Source: Desulfarculales bacterium UBA696 (GTDB lineage Bacteria > Desulfobacterota > Syntrophobacteria > Syntrophobacterales > Syntrophobacteraceae). Taken from it: a DNA stretch of 57,918 nucleotides. This document shows positions 33,566-41,280 of the stretch, in pieces (the stretch's first letter is position 1; the number at the start of each line of letters is the position of its first letter). A program made the position numbers and the translations under genes. The stretch is from assembly GCA_002298995.1 (NCBI GenBank), contig DBMO01000003.1, positions 1-57,918 of the forward strand, read 5' to 3'. The notes below the pieces were generated by a model. The model was not told where the DNA came from, did no database searches, and saw only the letters and a program-made list of their open reading frames with translations.

Positions 33566-34723
33566 ATGAGTGCCGATAATAAAAAAGGGCTGGCCAAGGC
33601 CCAGGAGATTTACAACAATCGCGGCAAGTATGCCCGCAGCCTGAAAGAGCAGGGCAAAAAGGTATTTGGCTATTTCTGCTGCTATCCGCCAATCGAGTTG
33701 CTTACCGCCCTGGATATTATCCCCGTCCGAATTCTTGGAGACATGGACCAACCTGTCACGTTGGCGGATAACTATCTGCCGCCGGTGATGTGCATCTTCT
33801 GCCGAAGTGCTTTCGACCTGGGCATGAAGGGCAAATACGATTATTTCGACGGATTTGTTGGAGCGCATGCCTGCGACGGGGCTGAAAGAACGTCGTTTAT
33901 ATGGACCAACTACATAAAGACCCCATGCAACTTTCATCTCGATATACCTCACACCGCCCACGACGCGGCTGTGGATTTCTTCCGCGAACAGCTGGAATAT
34001 TTCCAGAAGGAACTTGAAAAATTTGCCGGGCGGGACATCACGCCGGACGAATTGAGGAATGCCACCATGGCCCACAACCGCCAAAGGGCGCTGGTGCGTG
34101 AAATATACTCGTTGCGCAAGCCGGATCCCCCGCTGATTTCGGGAACCGAGATGCTGACGGTCCTGATCGCCACCATGGGCATGTCGGTCCATGAAGGGAA
34201 TCTCCTGCTCGAAGAGGTGATCCAGGAGATTAAGCAGCGCGAAAACGTCCATGAAAAGAAAAGCCGCCTGATGATCTGGGGCTCGCTAATCGATAACGCC
34301 GCCTTCACGGAACTTATCGAAAGCTCCGGCCTCAACATCGTCATAGAAGATACCGCAATTGGAACAAGGCCCTTCTGGCACGATATCCGGGACACCGAAA
34401 ACCCGCTTCAGGGCATCGCCGAGCACTACCTGAAAGAAGTGCTGTGCCCTCGCACTTTCAGGGACTCCGGCAAGAACTACGAACACGACTCGGAGTTGAG
34501 ATTCGGCTACCTGAAAGATTTTGCGAAACACTGGAAGGTAAACGGCGTATTCGCCAACATCATCAGGAACTGCGATATCCACGGCTATGAAGTGCCGGTC
34601 ATAAAGGATTACCTGAACGGGTTGGGAATTCCAGTCCTGGTAATCGAGCAGGACTACTCGACCGCGTCCCTTGAGAGCCTGCGAACCCGTTTCCAGGCTT
34701 TTGCGGAGACCATATCGTCTTAG
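33566..34723 (+). CDS. benzoyl-CoA reductase/2-hydroxyacyl-CoA dehydratase subunit (BcrC/BzdN type)
   Basis: A 385-residue subunit of the same fold, the size of BzdN/BcrC. Cysteine-rich stretches CCYPPIELL, MCIFCRSAFD, HACDGAE and a late NCDIHGYE fit the residues that hold a [4Fe-4S] cluster in the family. It begins 21 bases after the larger subunit gene with GAGAGGAAA as ribosome binding site. The gene order larger-smaller-activase-activase resembles what I recall of mbrONQP of Thauera. It acts in the cytosol; reduced ferredoxin would be the donor. Confidence 0.85.
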   Translation: MSADNKKGLAKAQEIYNNRGKYARSLKEQGKKVFGYFCCYPPIELLTALDIIPVRILGDMDQPVTLADNYLPPVMCIFCRSAFDLGMKGKYDYFDGFVGAHACDGAERTSFIWTNYIKTPCNFHLDIPHTAHDAAVDFFREQLEYFQKELEKFAGRDITPDELRNATMAHNRQRALVREIYSLRKPDPPLISGTEMLTVLIATMGMSVHEGNLLLEEVIQEIKQRENVHEKKSRLMIWGSLIDNAAFTELIESSGLNIVIEDTAIGTRPFWHDIRDTENPLQGIAEHYLKEVLCPRTFRDSGKNYEHDSELRFGYLKDFAKHWKVNGVFANIIRNCDIHGYEVPVIKDYLNGLGIPVLVIEQDYSTASLESLRTRFQAFAETISS

Positions 34724-34741
34724 CACGCAGCGGAGGTGGCG

Positions 34742-35281
34742 ATGAGCAGAGAAGAGATAATTGAGTCGGTAAGACAACGTGCCAGAAAGAATTTTTCTCT
34801 CGGATACAACTGTGCCGAGTGCGTTACCGAAGCGGTTCTGTCGCTGATAGATACCGGGCTTCCTCCGGAGGCGAAAAAAATGGCCACGGGTTTCGGGGGC
34901 GGTATGGGGCTTTTCGGCGATACCTGCGGGGCGGTTGCGGGAGCGCTAATGGCGGTGGGCGCGGCCCACGGCAGAAGTACCCTGCCGGAGGGCGAAGGCA
35001 AAGAGGTCCTGATCAAATCCAAAGAGCAGCTCTACGGAAAGCCCGGCCTCTACAGGCTCTTCAACCAGCTTCCCAACAAGGTGAAGGCCAAATATGGTCA
35101 GACTTTGTGCCGGGAACTCACCGCCAAATGGCAGAGCGAGTGGCTTTGTCGCGACCACGCCCTTTTTTGCCGCGAACTCATAACCGATGCGGCCGGGTTT
35201 GCCGCGGAATTGATCCTGTCGGACAAAAATGAACTGGGATCGAGGCCTTTTGGCGAAAATGTGGAAAACCTCGCCGATTAG
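34742..35281 (+). CDS. C_GCAxxG_C_C family protein
   Basis: A 179-residue protein of the family named for its spaced cysteines: NCAECV near residue 23, GDTCGAVAGA (the GCAxxG-like block) near 61, then CREL and a C-terminal CRDHALFC. The cysteines suggest a redox or metal-binding role, but the family function is not established. ATG 34742 has GGAGG at five bases. It lies between the catalytic and activase genes of the reductase/dehydratase operon (18 bases after one, 24 before the other), so it may help electron transfer to, or assembly of, the complex. Confidence 0.85.
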   Translation: MSREEIIESVRQRARKNFSLGYNCAECVTEAVLSLIDTGLPPEAKKMATGFGGGMGLFGDTCGAVAGALMAVGAAHGRSTLPEGEGKEVLIKSKEQLYGKPGLYRLFNQLPNKVKAKYGQTLCRELTAKWQSEWLCRDHALFCRELITDAAGFAAELILSDKNELGSRPFGENVENLAD

Positions 35282-35305
35282 CTGCAACTCCATTGGAGAC
35301 TGCGA

Positions 35306-36175
35306 ATGTTTGTCGCCGGCATAGATATCGGTTCAACCATCACAAAGATCGTCATCAGCAACGGGACGGAAATTCTGGCCAGCATGGCGACCCCGACCAG
35401 CGCGGAGCACCGCAGGCTTGCTTTTCGGGTGATGGATGATGCCCTGGCGAGCTGCTTCCTTTCCTACAATGAAATCGAATACATAGTCGCCACAGGGTAT
35501 GGAAGGATCAATGTCCCTTTCGCCGATCAGCAGGTTACCGAGATCACATGCCACATGAGAGGCATCAATTTCCTCTTTCCGAACGTGCGGACAATTATCG
35601 ACATAGGCGGGCAGGATTCCAAGGGAATCAAGGTAAAAGACGGCAAGCAGGTGGACTTTATCATGAACGATAAATGCGCCGCCGGGACAGGTAGGTTTTT
35701 TGAGCAAATTGCCGACGTGCTCGGGGTAAAACTCGAAGATATCGGGGAGATGTCCCTGCGCTCGAAAAATCCCGCCTCGATTAGCAGCCTCTGCACCGTA
35801 TTCGCCGAACAGGAAGCCCTTTTGCGCCTCTCCGAAGGGGCGTCGATCGAAGATATCCTTGCCGGGATCCACAAGGCAAACGCCAGCCGCATCCATTCGA
35901 TGATCGGCAAACTCAAGATCGAACAGGACGTGGCCATTACCGGCGGAGGGGCCAAGAACCTCGGCCTGGTTAGAGCCCTGGAACAAAGAATCGGGTTCCC
36001 GCTGGTAGTGCCTCCCGAACCGCTGATTACCGGCGCGCTTGGGGCGGCCCTGATTGCAAGAGAAACTGCCACTAAACTGACCCCCCAACAGTTGAAGGAG
36101 AAAAAGGCCAAGCGGCGGTTGGAAGCCGTTACATTTTTCGACGATCCAAAACGCGGAAGCGAAATAGTGTTGTAG
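35306..36175 (+). CDS. CoA-enzyme activase, ATPase subunit 1 (BadF/BcrA/HgdC family)
   Basis: A 289-residue ASKHA-fold ATPase. It uses ATP hydrolysis to push a low-potential electron from its [4Fe-4S] cluster into the catalytic subunits. DIGST at 7-11 and DIGGQDSK at 99-106 are the two phosphate loops; Cys124 (KCAAGTGRF) and Cys163 (SSLCTVF) are the cluster ligands supplied per subunit. Length equals that of single-domain activases. GGAG precedes ATG 35306. A second, different activase gene follows after 28 bases, pointing to a heterodimer as in class I benzoyl-CoA reductases rather than the HgdC homodimer. Confidence 0.92.
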   Translation: MFVAGIDIGSTITKIVISNGTEILASMATPTSAEHRRLAFRVMDDALASCFLSYNEIEYIVATGYGRINVPFADQQVTEITCHMRGINFLFPNVRTIIDIGGQDSKGIKVKDGKQVDFIMNDKCAAGTGRFFEQIADVLGVKLEDIGEMSLRSKNPASISSLCTVFAEQEALLRLSEGASIEDILAGIHKANASRIHSMIGKLKIEQDVAITGGGAKNLGLVRALEQRIGFPLVVPPEPLITGALGAALIARETATKLTPQQLKEKKAKRRLEAVTFFDDPKRGSEIVL

Positions 36176-36203
36176 AAACCCTCGACATGAAAGTGACATC
36201 ATC

Positions 36204-36983
36204 ATGGGATACACGGCAGGGTTAGATATAGGATCGGCCTACTCCAAGGCGGTCGTATTCGAAGACGGGGAATTGGTCTCCTATTACGTGAAGCCAACCA
36301 GCGGCAACTTCTCCCTGGCCGCCGATCTGGTCCTGGAAGAAGCGCTTCAGAAAGTCGGACTTTCGCTGGCTAAATTGAGGTACATCGGCGCATGCGGCCT
36401 CGGAGTCACTTTTATCTCCGAAACCTTCAACAAGATAACCGAGCTCTCCTGCCACACACGGGGAGTTCACTACCTCATGCCCTCGGTGCGCACGGTAATC
36501 GAAATAGGCAACCAGTCCGCGCGCGTCATGAAAACGACCCCCAAAGGAAAGGTGGCCGACAGCCTGGTAAGCGACAAATGCGCAACCGGCAGCGGCCGAA
36601 TCATGCAGATCATATCCAAAGTGCTGAGGACCGACCTGGAACAGTTTGGGAAGCTGTCCGAAAAGGCCACCAAGCCGGCGAAATTTACCACCAACTGCGC
36701 GGTGTTCCTTGAAACCGAGGCCATCTCCAGAGTCGCCGAAGGGACCCCCCGCGAAGACATAATCGCCGGCCTCAACCAGACCCTCGCCGGCAAAATCGGC
36801 TCGATGGTCCACCGGATGAGAATCGAAGCCGACTGCGTAATGACCGGCGGCGTAGCCCTGAACGCCGGCCTGGTGGCAATGATGGAAAAGGAAATCGGCC
36901 TGAAGATTCAAGTCCCCGAACAACCCATGATAACCGGGGCCATCGGGGCGGCGCTTATTACGGCGGAGAAGGCGGAGAATTGA
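36204..36983 (+). CDS. CoA-enzyme activase, ATPase subunit 2 (BcrD-like)
   Basis: A 259-residue paralogue of the preceding activase, about 30 residues shorter at the C-terminus. The first phosphate loop is kept (DIGSAYSK) and so are the cluster cysteines, Cys126 (KCATGSGR) and Cys165 (TTNCAVF). The second loop, DIGGQDSK in the partner, reads EIGNQSAR here, losing the glycine-aspartate pair. If the two form a heterodimer they would share one [4Fe-4S] cluster, while ATP turnover might be uneven. It is the last gene of the operon. The ribosome binding site (GAAAGTGA) is weak. Confidence 0.88.
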   Translation: MGYTAGLDIGSAYSKAVVFEDGELVSYYVKPTSGNFSLAADLVLEEALQKVGLSLAKLRYIGACGLGVTFISETFNKITELSCHTRGVHYLMPSVRTVIEIGNQSARVMKTTPKGKVADSLVSDKCATGSGRIMQIISKVLRTDLEQFGKLSEKATKPAKFTTNCAVFLETEAISRVAEGTPREDIIAGLNQTLAGKIGSMVHRMRIEADCVMTGGVALNAGLVAMMEKEIGLKIQVPEQPMITGAIGAALITAEKAEN

Positions 36984-37464
36984 CGAAAGCGGGTGCCACC
37001 AGCCCATTCCCGTAGAGTGGGCAGAGCTTTAGGGGCAGTTGCCCAATGGGAAGTTCCGCAAATCCACGCCAATCCATAAGTTGGCGAAGGCATGGTGGGT
37101 AGAAGGGGTGGCCCGATATAAATCCGGGCTACCCACTGATTGGAATTCCGAGGCGTCATTCGGCGATAACACCACATTTTTGAGATTTCTTATTTGGGCA
37201 ACAGCCCGAATAAAGCTCTCCAGCTTCTCGAAAATCCCTCCAGTCTGTATGGTTTACAGAAAGAGGTCCACCCTGTCTTGATACATCCTCGAAAGGGCCT
37301 TAAGGTTAGCTTAGATTGACAACTTAGGACGATGCGGGAATTCAAGCTCTCACCGCGAACCCTACAGACCCATACTGCGTCATCGAGTTCCATGGAAATA
37401 ACCGCGGAATCATTTGCTATATCAAAGATTGACTTATCTCAACGCGCGAAAGGAGATGCTCAAG
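36984..37464. other. gene-free gap with a 130-base repeat
   Basis: No gene in these 481 bases. They hold the first copy of a 130-base direct repeat (37038-37171) and a second copy of the GGGCAACAGCCC word (37191-37209). The last 100 bases lead into the tautomerase gene; CTCTCACCGCGAA at 37350 vaguely resembles the dispersed palindromic element but lacks the second arm. Confidence 0.55.
37038..37171 (+). repeat. 130-base direct repeat, copy X
   Basis: Shares with 40464-40590 the blocks AATCCGGGCTACCC-like (ATCCGGGCTACCC), CCGAGGCGTCATTCGGCGAT and, before them, GTTGCC...GGAAGTT and a CCAATC-TAAA segment. The two copies have the same orientation and flank the tautomerase to FnIII region. Confidence 0.75.
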
Positions 37465-37683
37465 ATGCCACTTGCTACCATCAAAGTGATCGAAGGGGTT
37501 TTCTCCAACGACGAGAAGCAACGGATGATCGAGAAGGTCGCCGAAGCGATTGTATCTGTCGAGGGCGAAAACCTGCGAGAAAAGACGCTCGTCATTATTG
37601 AGGAAGTCAAGAGCGGCGACTGGGGAATTGGCGGCAAAACGCTTACCGCGGAAGCAGTGAAACGCCTGCGAGCAGGGAAGTAG
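37465..37683 (+). CDS. 4-oxalocrotonate tautomerase family protein
   Basis: A 72-residue tautomerase of the 4-OT family. The catalytic base in this family is the N-terminal proline exposed after removal of Met; the sequence MPLATIKVIEG gives exactly this when ATG 37465 is used, which decides the start over the longer open frame. AAGGAG lies nine bases upstream. SGDWGIGGK in the second half fits the family's conserved beta-hairpin region. The enzyme would interconvert enol and keto acids; the substrate is unknown. It stands alone between repeats. Confidence 0.9.
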   Translation: MPLATIKVIEGVFSNDEKQRMIEKVAEAIVSVEGENLREKTLVIIEEVKSGDWGIGGKTLTAEAVKRLRAGK

Positions 37684-38128
37684 CTGTAGTTCCCCCACGC
37701 GACTGCTAAACCTTACGGATTGAGACGACTTCGGGTTCTATCGGGGTCGTTTTAATCCATTATTCAAGTAGTCCGGAGCGTCAAGGAAATCGTTTTCAGA
37801 TCTCAAAGCGGATTTCAACTCTCCTGAAGATTATCTCTCGGATTTCGATCAATCCCTTAATATTTCAAGATATCGCATATAGTTTAATAGTGGAAAGTCC
37901 AGGGAATCTTCGCCTTGGTCCGAAAAAACAGGATCAATCGCGCGGCTGGCCTAGGCGGCCTCTGCCTGGTTCCTAATGACACGAGGGGAGAGGGGTCCCA
38001 AACCTAATCAGCAGTTTGCCTCAAGCCCCTCTTGCCTTCGGCACGGGCAATAAGAAACCGTTGCCATGTCACCCTTGCGACAAAAGCAGCGGCGCAGCTG
38101 GGCCTTCCACTAGCATTAATCAGTATTG
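37684..38128. other. gene-free gap
   Basis: No gene in these 445 bases. At 38027-38074 is a segment (CTTGCC..GGCACGGGCAA..CCGTTGCC..TCACCC) that matches the reverse complement of the hairpin element near 50.8 kb. The remainder shows nothing recognisable. Confidence 0.5.
38027..38074 (-). repeat. CACGGGCAAC hairpin element, copy 1
   Basis: Similar to the reverse complement of about 50796-50853: shared blocks CTTGCC, GGCACGGGCAA and CCGTTGCC in the same order and spacing, ending in TCACCC. The hairpin is imperfect in this copy. Confidence 0.6.
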
Positions 38129-39076
38129 TCACCGACTTTTATGTTCTTCAACATTTCCTTGAAGTTTTTGTTTAAGGGAGGCTTTGTGGGGGCCTAACTT
38201 CGAGGGCTCTTCGATGTCGGCGGTTGTGGTTGTTCCGATGTCATGGAACGAGGAGAAGGTTTCGCTTATGGACCGGGTTTCCGGCAGCACGTAGACCACG
38301 CAGTACGTCCCGGTAAGAGTCGGGATCAGGACCTTATCGAAGAAGTTTGCCGGGACATTGATGCAGCCAAAGGAAATACGGTTATCGAGCGGTGTTGGAG
38401 TGGCCAGGCGCTCCAGGCGGCGCTCCTTGGGGTTGCTTGTAACCACCCGGTGCATGGAAACGGCGCCTTCGTAGTCCACCCAGAGGACGTCCTTCCCGTT
38501 GAAATTGTAGCCCAGTGCGGCCACGAAGCGGCCCGCCGGTGTGGTGCGCTCATCGGGGCGAATGGTAGACAAGGGCCGGTCACCGATGCCGGGGACGGCG
38601 TCATCACCCTTCGACAAGCCCAGCAGGGCAGGGGCTGCGCCTCGAAGAAGCCCATCGGCATCGAATATGAAGACCTTTGCATCTTTCTTGTCGACAATCA
38701 CGAAAGGCATGCCGCTATTGTCGCCTGAGTCGACTACCCAGTCAGCCACCTTCTGGGCGTCCCGTGACTTATGCTCCTGTTCGAAGTTGGCCCGCCTGGG
38801 ATGAGGCGACGCGACGGACTGCGTCTCGATGGTTGAGCCGGTAGCTCCAAATTGGCGCGCGGGAGTTGAGCGGTTTGGGGTGGATAATTGCGCGGATTTT
38901 TCTGCCCCGGAAACTTGTTGGGGGATAAAAGCGAGCGCCAGCAGGCCGAGGCAAAGGGCTCTGGTTAGGATCGCCGCGAACGAGCGCACGCTCCTTGGGC
39001 CCTCTTTACATGAAGGTGCCGCCAAAAGGCACGGCCTGGTGTTACTGCATCTTTGTGGCAAAATCGTCCGTGCCAT
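38129..39076 (-). CDS. L,D-transpeptidase-like (YkuD-fold) exported protein
   Basis: A 315-residue protein with an N-terminal positively charged stretch and hydrophobic segment (ALCLGLLALAFIPQ, near 40-55) ending VSGA, so it is probably exported. The middle third is a linker rich in Ser, Thr and Pro. The C-terminal domain (about 115-285) resembles YkuD transpeptidases that cross-link peptidoglycan or anchor lipoproteins: HRVV supplies the histidine region and ISFGCINVP the catalytic cysteine. The usual motif is SHGC(I/V)R; here His is Phe and Arg is Asn, a known but less common variant. It follows the small lipoprotein gene on the same strand, with a stem-loop between them. Confidence 0.8.
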   Translation of the reverse strand: MARTILPQRCSNTRPCLLAAPSCKEGPRSVRSFAAILTRALCLGLLALAFIPQQVSGAEKSAQLSTPNRSTPARQFGATGSTIETQSVASPHPRRANFEQEHKSRDAQKVADWVVDSGDNSGMPFVIVDKKDAKVFIFDADGLLRGAAPALLGLSKGDDAVPGIGDRPLSTIRPDERTTPAGRFVAALGYNFNGKDVLWVDYEGAVSMHRVVTSNPKERRLERLATPTPLDNRISFGCINVPANFFDKVLIPTLTGTYCVVYVLPETRSISETFSSFHDIGTTTTADIEEPSKLGPHKASLKQKLQGNVEEHKSR

Positions 39077-39113
39077 ACGGCATGTTACTCTCGTCCAGCA
39101 ATAACTGTAAGTA

Positions 39114-39149
39114 GCCCTGCCTCGTGTTTTATCAACAGCGAGGCAGGGC
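39114..39149. terminator. stem-loop between lipoprotein and transpeptidase genes
   Basis: Perfect 11-base arms GCCCTGCCTCG (39114-39124) and CGAGGCAGGGC (39139-39149) around a 14-base loop. It begins 12 bases beyond the lipoprotein stop. No clear T-run follows on the minus strand, so termination may be partial, letting some transcripts continue into the transpeptidase gene. Confidence 0.5.
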
Positions 39150-39161
39150 GCCGGTGGTGAA

Positions 39162-39347
39162 TTAGTTCCGGTCCTTCTTGGGCGCCGGAGCCGGAGCCGG
39201 CATTGGTGCAGGAGGACGAGGAGCCGGTTGGACTATCGCGGGCGGGGCCTCTTCCGCCACAGCTTGCTTCTGAGTACAAGAACAACCAGTCATGGATATA
39301 CCGACGACGAAAACAAGCAACGCGAGCCATACTGATTTCATTTTCAT
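39162..39347 (-). CDS. small proline-rich lipoprotein
   Basis: A 61-residue lipoprotein precursor. A hydrophobic signal segment (VWLALLVFVVGI) ends in the lipobox SMTGC, so the mature protein would begin at that cysteine, be acylated and sit on a membrane. The remainder is a flexible Ala/Pro-rich tail (PAPRPPAPMPAPAPAP) ending KKDRN. ATG 39347 has AAGGG at six bases; a slightly longer frame is open. Small Pro/Ala-rich lipoproteins can span part of the periplasm. Being next to an L,D-transpeptidase-like gene suggests a cell-envelope role. Confidence 0.75.
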   Translation of the reverse strand: MKMKSVWLALLVFVVGISMTGCSCTQKQAVAEEAPPAIVQPAPRPPAPMPAPAPAPKKDRN

Positions 39348-39871
39348 AGTGCACCCTTTCATTAAGTTATTTCAAAAGAAACCCACTCTTTCGATTGCCA
39401 AACCCTCCAGATTTATCGGTTCAGCAATCTCTCCTCGGACCAACCAGCTCTTTACACTACACTATAACAGGGTCAACTGACACCTGAACTTTTATTCAGT
39501 CATGATTTTTGCGCCTTCGGCAATGTTCCGCAAGGTAGATGATTGGGTAGCAACTCCCTTGGACGTTGTCAAGGTAATTTCTGACTATATAGCTACAACT
39601 GTAGTAATCCTGGATTTTAGTCTTGCACGGTGGGCACAGGTTTGGGGGCCGTTGCCGAAGGGGGTTTCGAACCAAATCCACCTCCTATCGACGGGAGAGG
39701 TCAGGGAATGGCGCCAAAATGTCTAAGGATTCCAGCACAATCACCCAGACCATTCAGCCAGGGGATGGAATTTCCTCCATTCCGGCCATATTTTTTGATC
39801 CCGCATTTAGGGTCACAGCCCCTTTAATGTGCCAAGGGCTCATGGTGCAACAGCGAAATGGCCCGCGTGTA
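39348..39871. other. gene-free gap
   Basis: No gene is supported in these 524 bases. Short open frames near 39502-39973 lack ribosome binding sites and recognisable sequence. A segment GGGTTTCGAACC at about 39661-39672 recalls a tRNA T-arm, but no cloverleaf can be built around it. Confidence 0.5.
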
Positions 39872-40258
39872 TCACTCAACTGGAGTGACGCAGTTGGAAG
39901 GTGCCGAAGGCTGGCCGGTCCCAACGGAATTGCTGGCGGTTACCGTAAATGTATATGCTTTTCCGTTGGTTAGACCTTTTACGACCACCGGACTTTTCGT
40001 CCCTTTGACCTTGATGCGGCCCGGACTCGATATGATTGTGTAGTATGATATCGGCTTCCCGCCATCTGTTTTGGGGGGCGCGAAATCAACTGTCGCCATG
40101 CCGTTGCCGGCGGTTGCCTTTACGTCTCGCGGCGCGGCGGGCATGAGAAGGTGCGAGGGGACTCCGACACCCCCTCCTCCGCCGCCTCCAAACCCCCAGG
40201 ACGGGGAAGTCATCAGAAACATGGCCAGAACTGCGACTGTCAAGGTTTTCCCGATCAT
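39872..40258 (-). CDS. exported fibronectin type III domain protein
   Basis: A 128-residue exported protein. The signal peptide (TLTVAVLAMFLMTSPSWG, about 5-22) is followed by a glycine run (GFGGGGGGGVG) and one FnIII domain (about 40-127: PRDVKATAGNGMATVDFAPP ... TFTVTASNSVGTG). AGGAG lies eight bases before ATG 40258; the frame is open further upstream. The FnIII fold suggests binding or surface display rather than catalysis. The gene stands alone and its partner is unknown. Confidence 0.85.
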   Translation of the reverse strand: MIGKTLTVAVLAMFLMTSPSWGFGGGGGGGVGVPSHLLMPAAPRDVKATAGNGMATVDFAPPKTDGGKPISYYTIISSPGRIKVKGTKSPVVVKGLTNGKAYTFTVTASNSVGTGQPSAPSNCVTPVE

Positions 40259-40632
40259 GCAATCATCTCCTGAATAATCTTTTGTCATAGCTAAATTATA
40301 CAGCAAATTAATCGCTCGGGCGGCCAGAATAATCCATGTCCGAGTTCGAAAGTAGAGAAGAACATCTTTCGGGCTGGGTGAGAATACTGATTTTGCGATT
40401 TGGTCAATCTCCGGTAGTCAACTCGCAGCCGCAAACCTAATCTTTCGGGCACGGTTCTCGGGCATGTTGCCATAATGGAAAGTTTCGCCAATCTATAAAT
40501 TAGAGAAGGTATGAGGGATAGATGGACAGCTCGGATTTATATCCGGGCTACCCGCTGACTGGAACCCCGAGGCGTCATTCGGCGATAACATTGTTCAGCA
40601 TTCCATGTGCCTGAATTCCCATGCTCCGGCAT
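40259..40632. other. gene-free gap with 130-base repeat copy Y
   Basis: No gene in these 374 bases. The right part holds the second copy of the 130-base direct repeat (40464-40590); the left part is the leader of the FnIII gene. Confidence 0.55.
40464..40590 (+). repeat. 130-base direct repeat, copy Y
   Basis: Same blocks and order as 37038-37171, including ATCCGGGCTACCC and CCGAGGCGTCATTCGGCGAT near the end. The copies differ by scattered substitutions and small indels. Confidence 0.75.
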
Positions 40633-41187
40633 CTATTTTACTATCGGCAGGAGTTCTCTGAATTCCTTCGTATTGGAGCGCCGAGCCCACTGAAAGATCA
40701 CTATTTCGGTTGAGCTGATAACTGCCCCGGCATCTCGAAAGAGCTCTACCGCGGTCCCCCAGTCTTCCCTGGATCTGGATGCGACGGCGTTCCTGACCAG
40801 GTGCAGGTCGTAGCCGTGCCTGATGAGGTCGAGGCCGGTTTGCAGCACACAGACGTGGGTCTCCATTCCGGTGATCACGATTTTGGAGCGGTTGGTCTTC
40901 CGTACCACTTCCAGAAAGTCGTCCTCCAGACATGCGCTGAAATGCTCTTTTTGGAAGAATTCATTATGTTCGAGACGCCCCGAGACTTCGGGGATTGTTG
41001 GGCCAAGTCCCTTCTTGTATTGTTCCGTAACCAATATCGGGACATCTAAAATCTTTGCGGCCTCGATCAGCTGGCCTATCCTGGCGGCGGTTTCCTTCCA
41101 TTGGTCAACTACCTTGAGCATAGCCTGCTGCATATCGATAACCAGAAGCAAACTCTCCTCACGCTCCGCCACAAATTGGTGACGCAT
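40633..41187 (-). CDS. isochorismatase-family (cysteine) hydrolase
   Basis: A 184-residue cysteine hydrolase. The catalytic triad of the family can be seen: Asp18 (LLVIDMQQ), a lysine at 58/59 (TEQYKKGLG) and Cys113 (METHVCVLQTG). Family members split amide, enol-ether or related bonds, for example nicotinamide or isochorismate; the substrate here is unknown. ATG 41187 is chosen for the GGGGGAA ribosome site and because the isochorismatase fold begins there; a frame open 30 codons further upstream overlaps nothing recognisable. It is the last gene of the minus-strand run that begins with the acyl-CoA synthetase at 47440. Confidence 0.87.
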   Translation of the reverse strand: MRHQFVAEREESLLLVIDMQQAMLKVVDQWKETAARIGQLIEAAKILDVPILVTEQYKKGLGPTIPEVSGRLEHNEFFQKEHFSACLEDDFLEVVRKTNRSKIVITGMETHVCVLQTGLDLIRHGYDLHLVRNAVASRSREDWGTAVELFRDAGAVISSTEIVIFQWARRSNTKEFRELLPIVK

Positions 41188-41280
41188 GGCCGTTCCCCCT
41201 TGTCTTTCACGCAAAATGCCTCCTCGCGCAATGCCAGGAACTGGCGAGGCGCGTTCACACAGGCATATGTATTTCAAAGT

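Noticed and set aside
39502..39973. Short open frames and a tRNA-like TTCGAACC
   Set aside because: No family match or ribosome site; acceptor and anticodon stems cannot be formed around the TTCGAACC.
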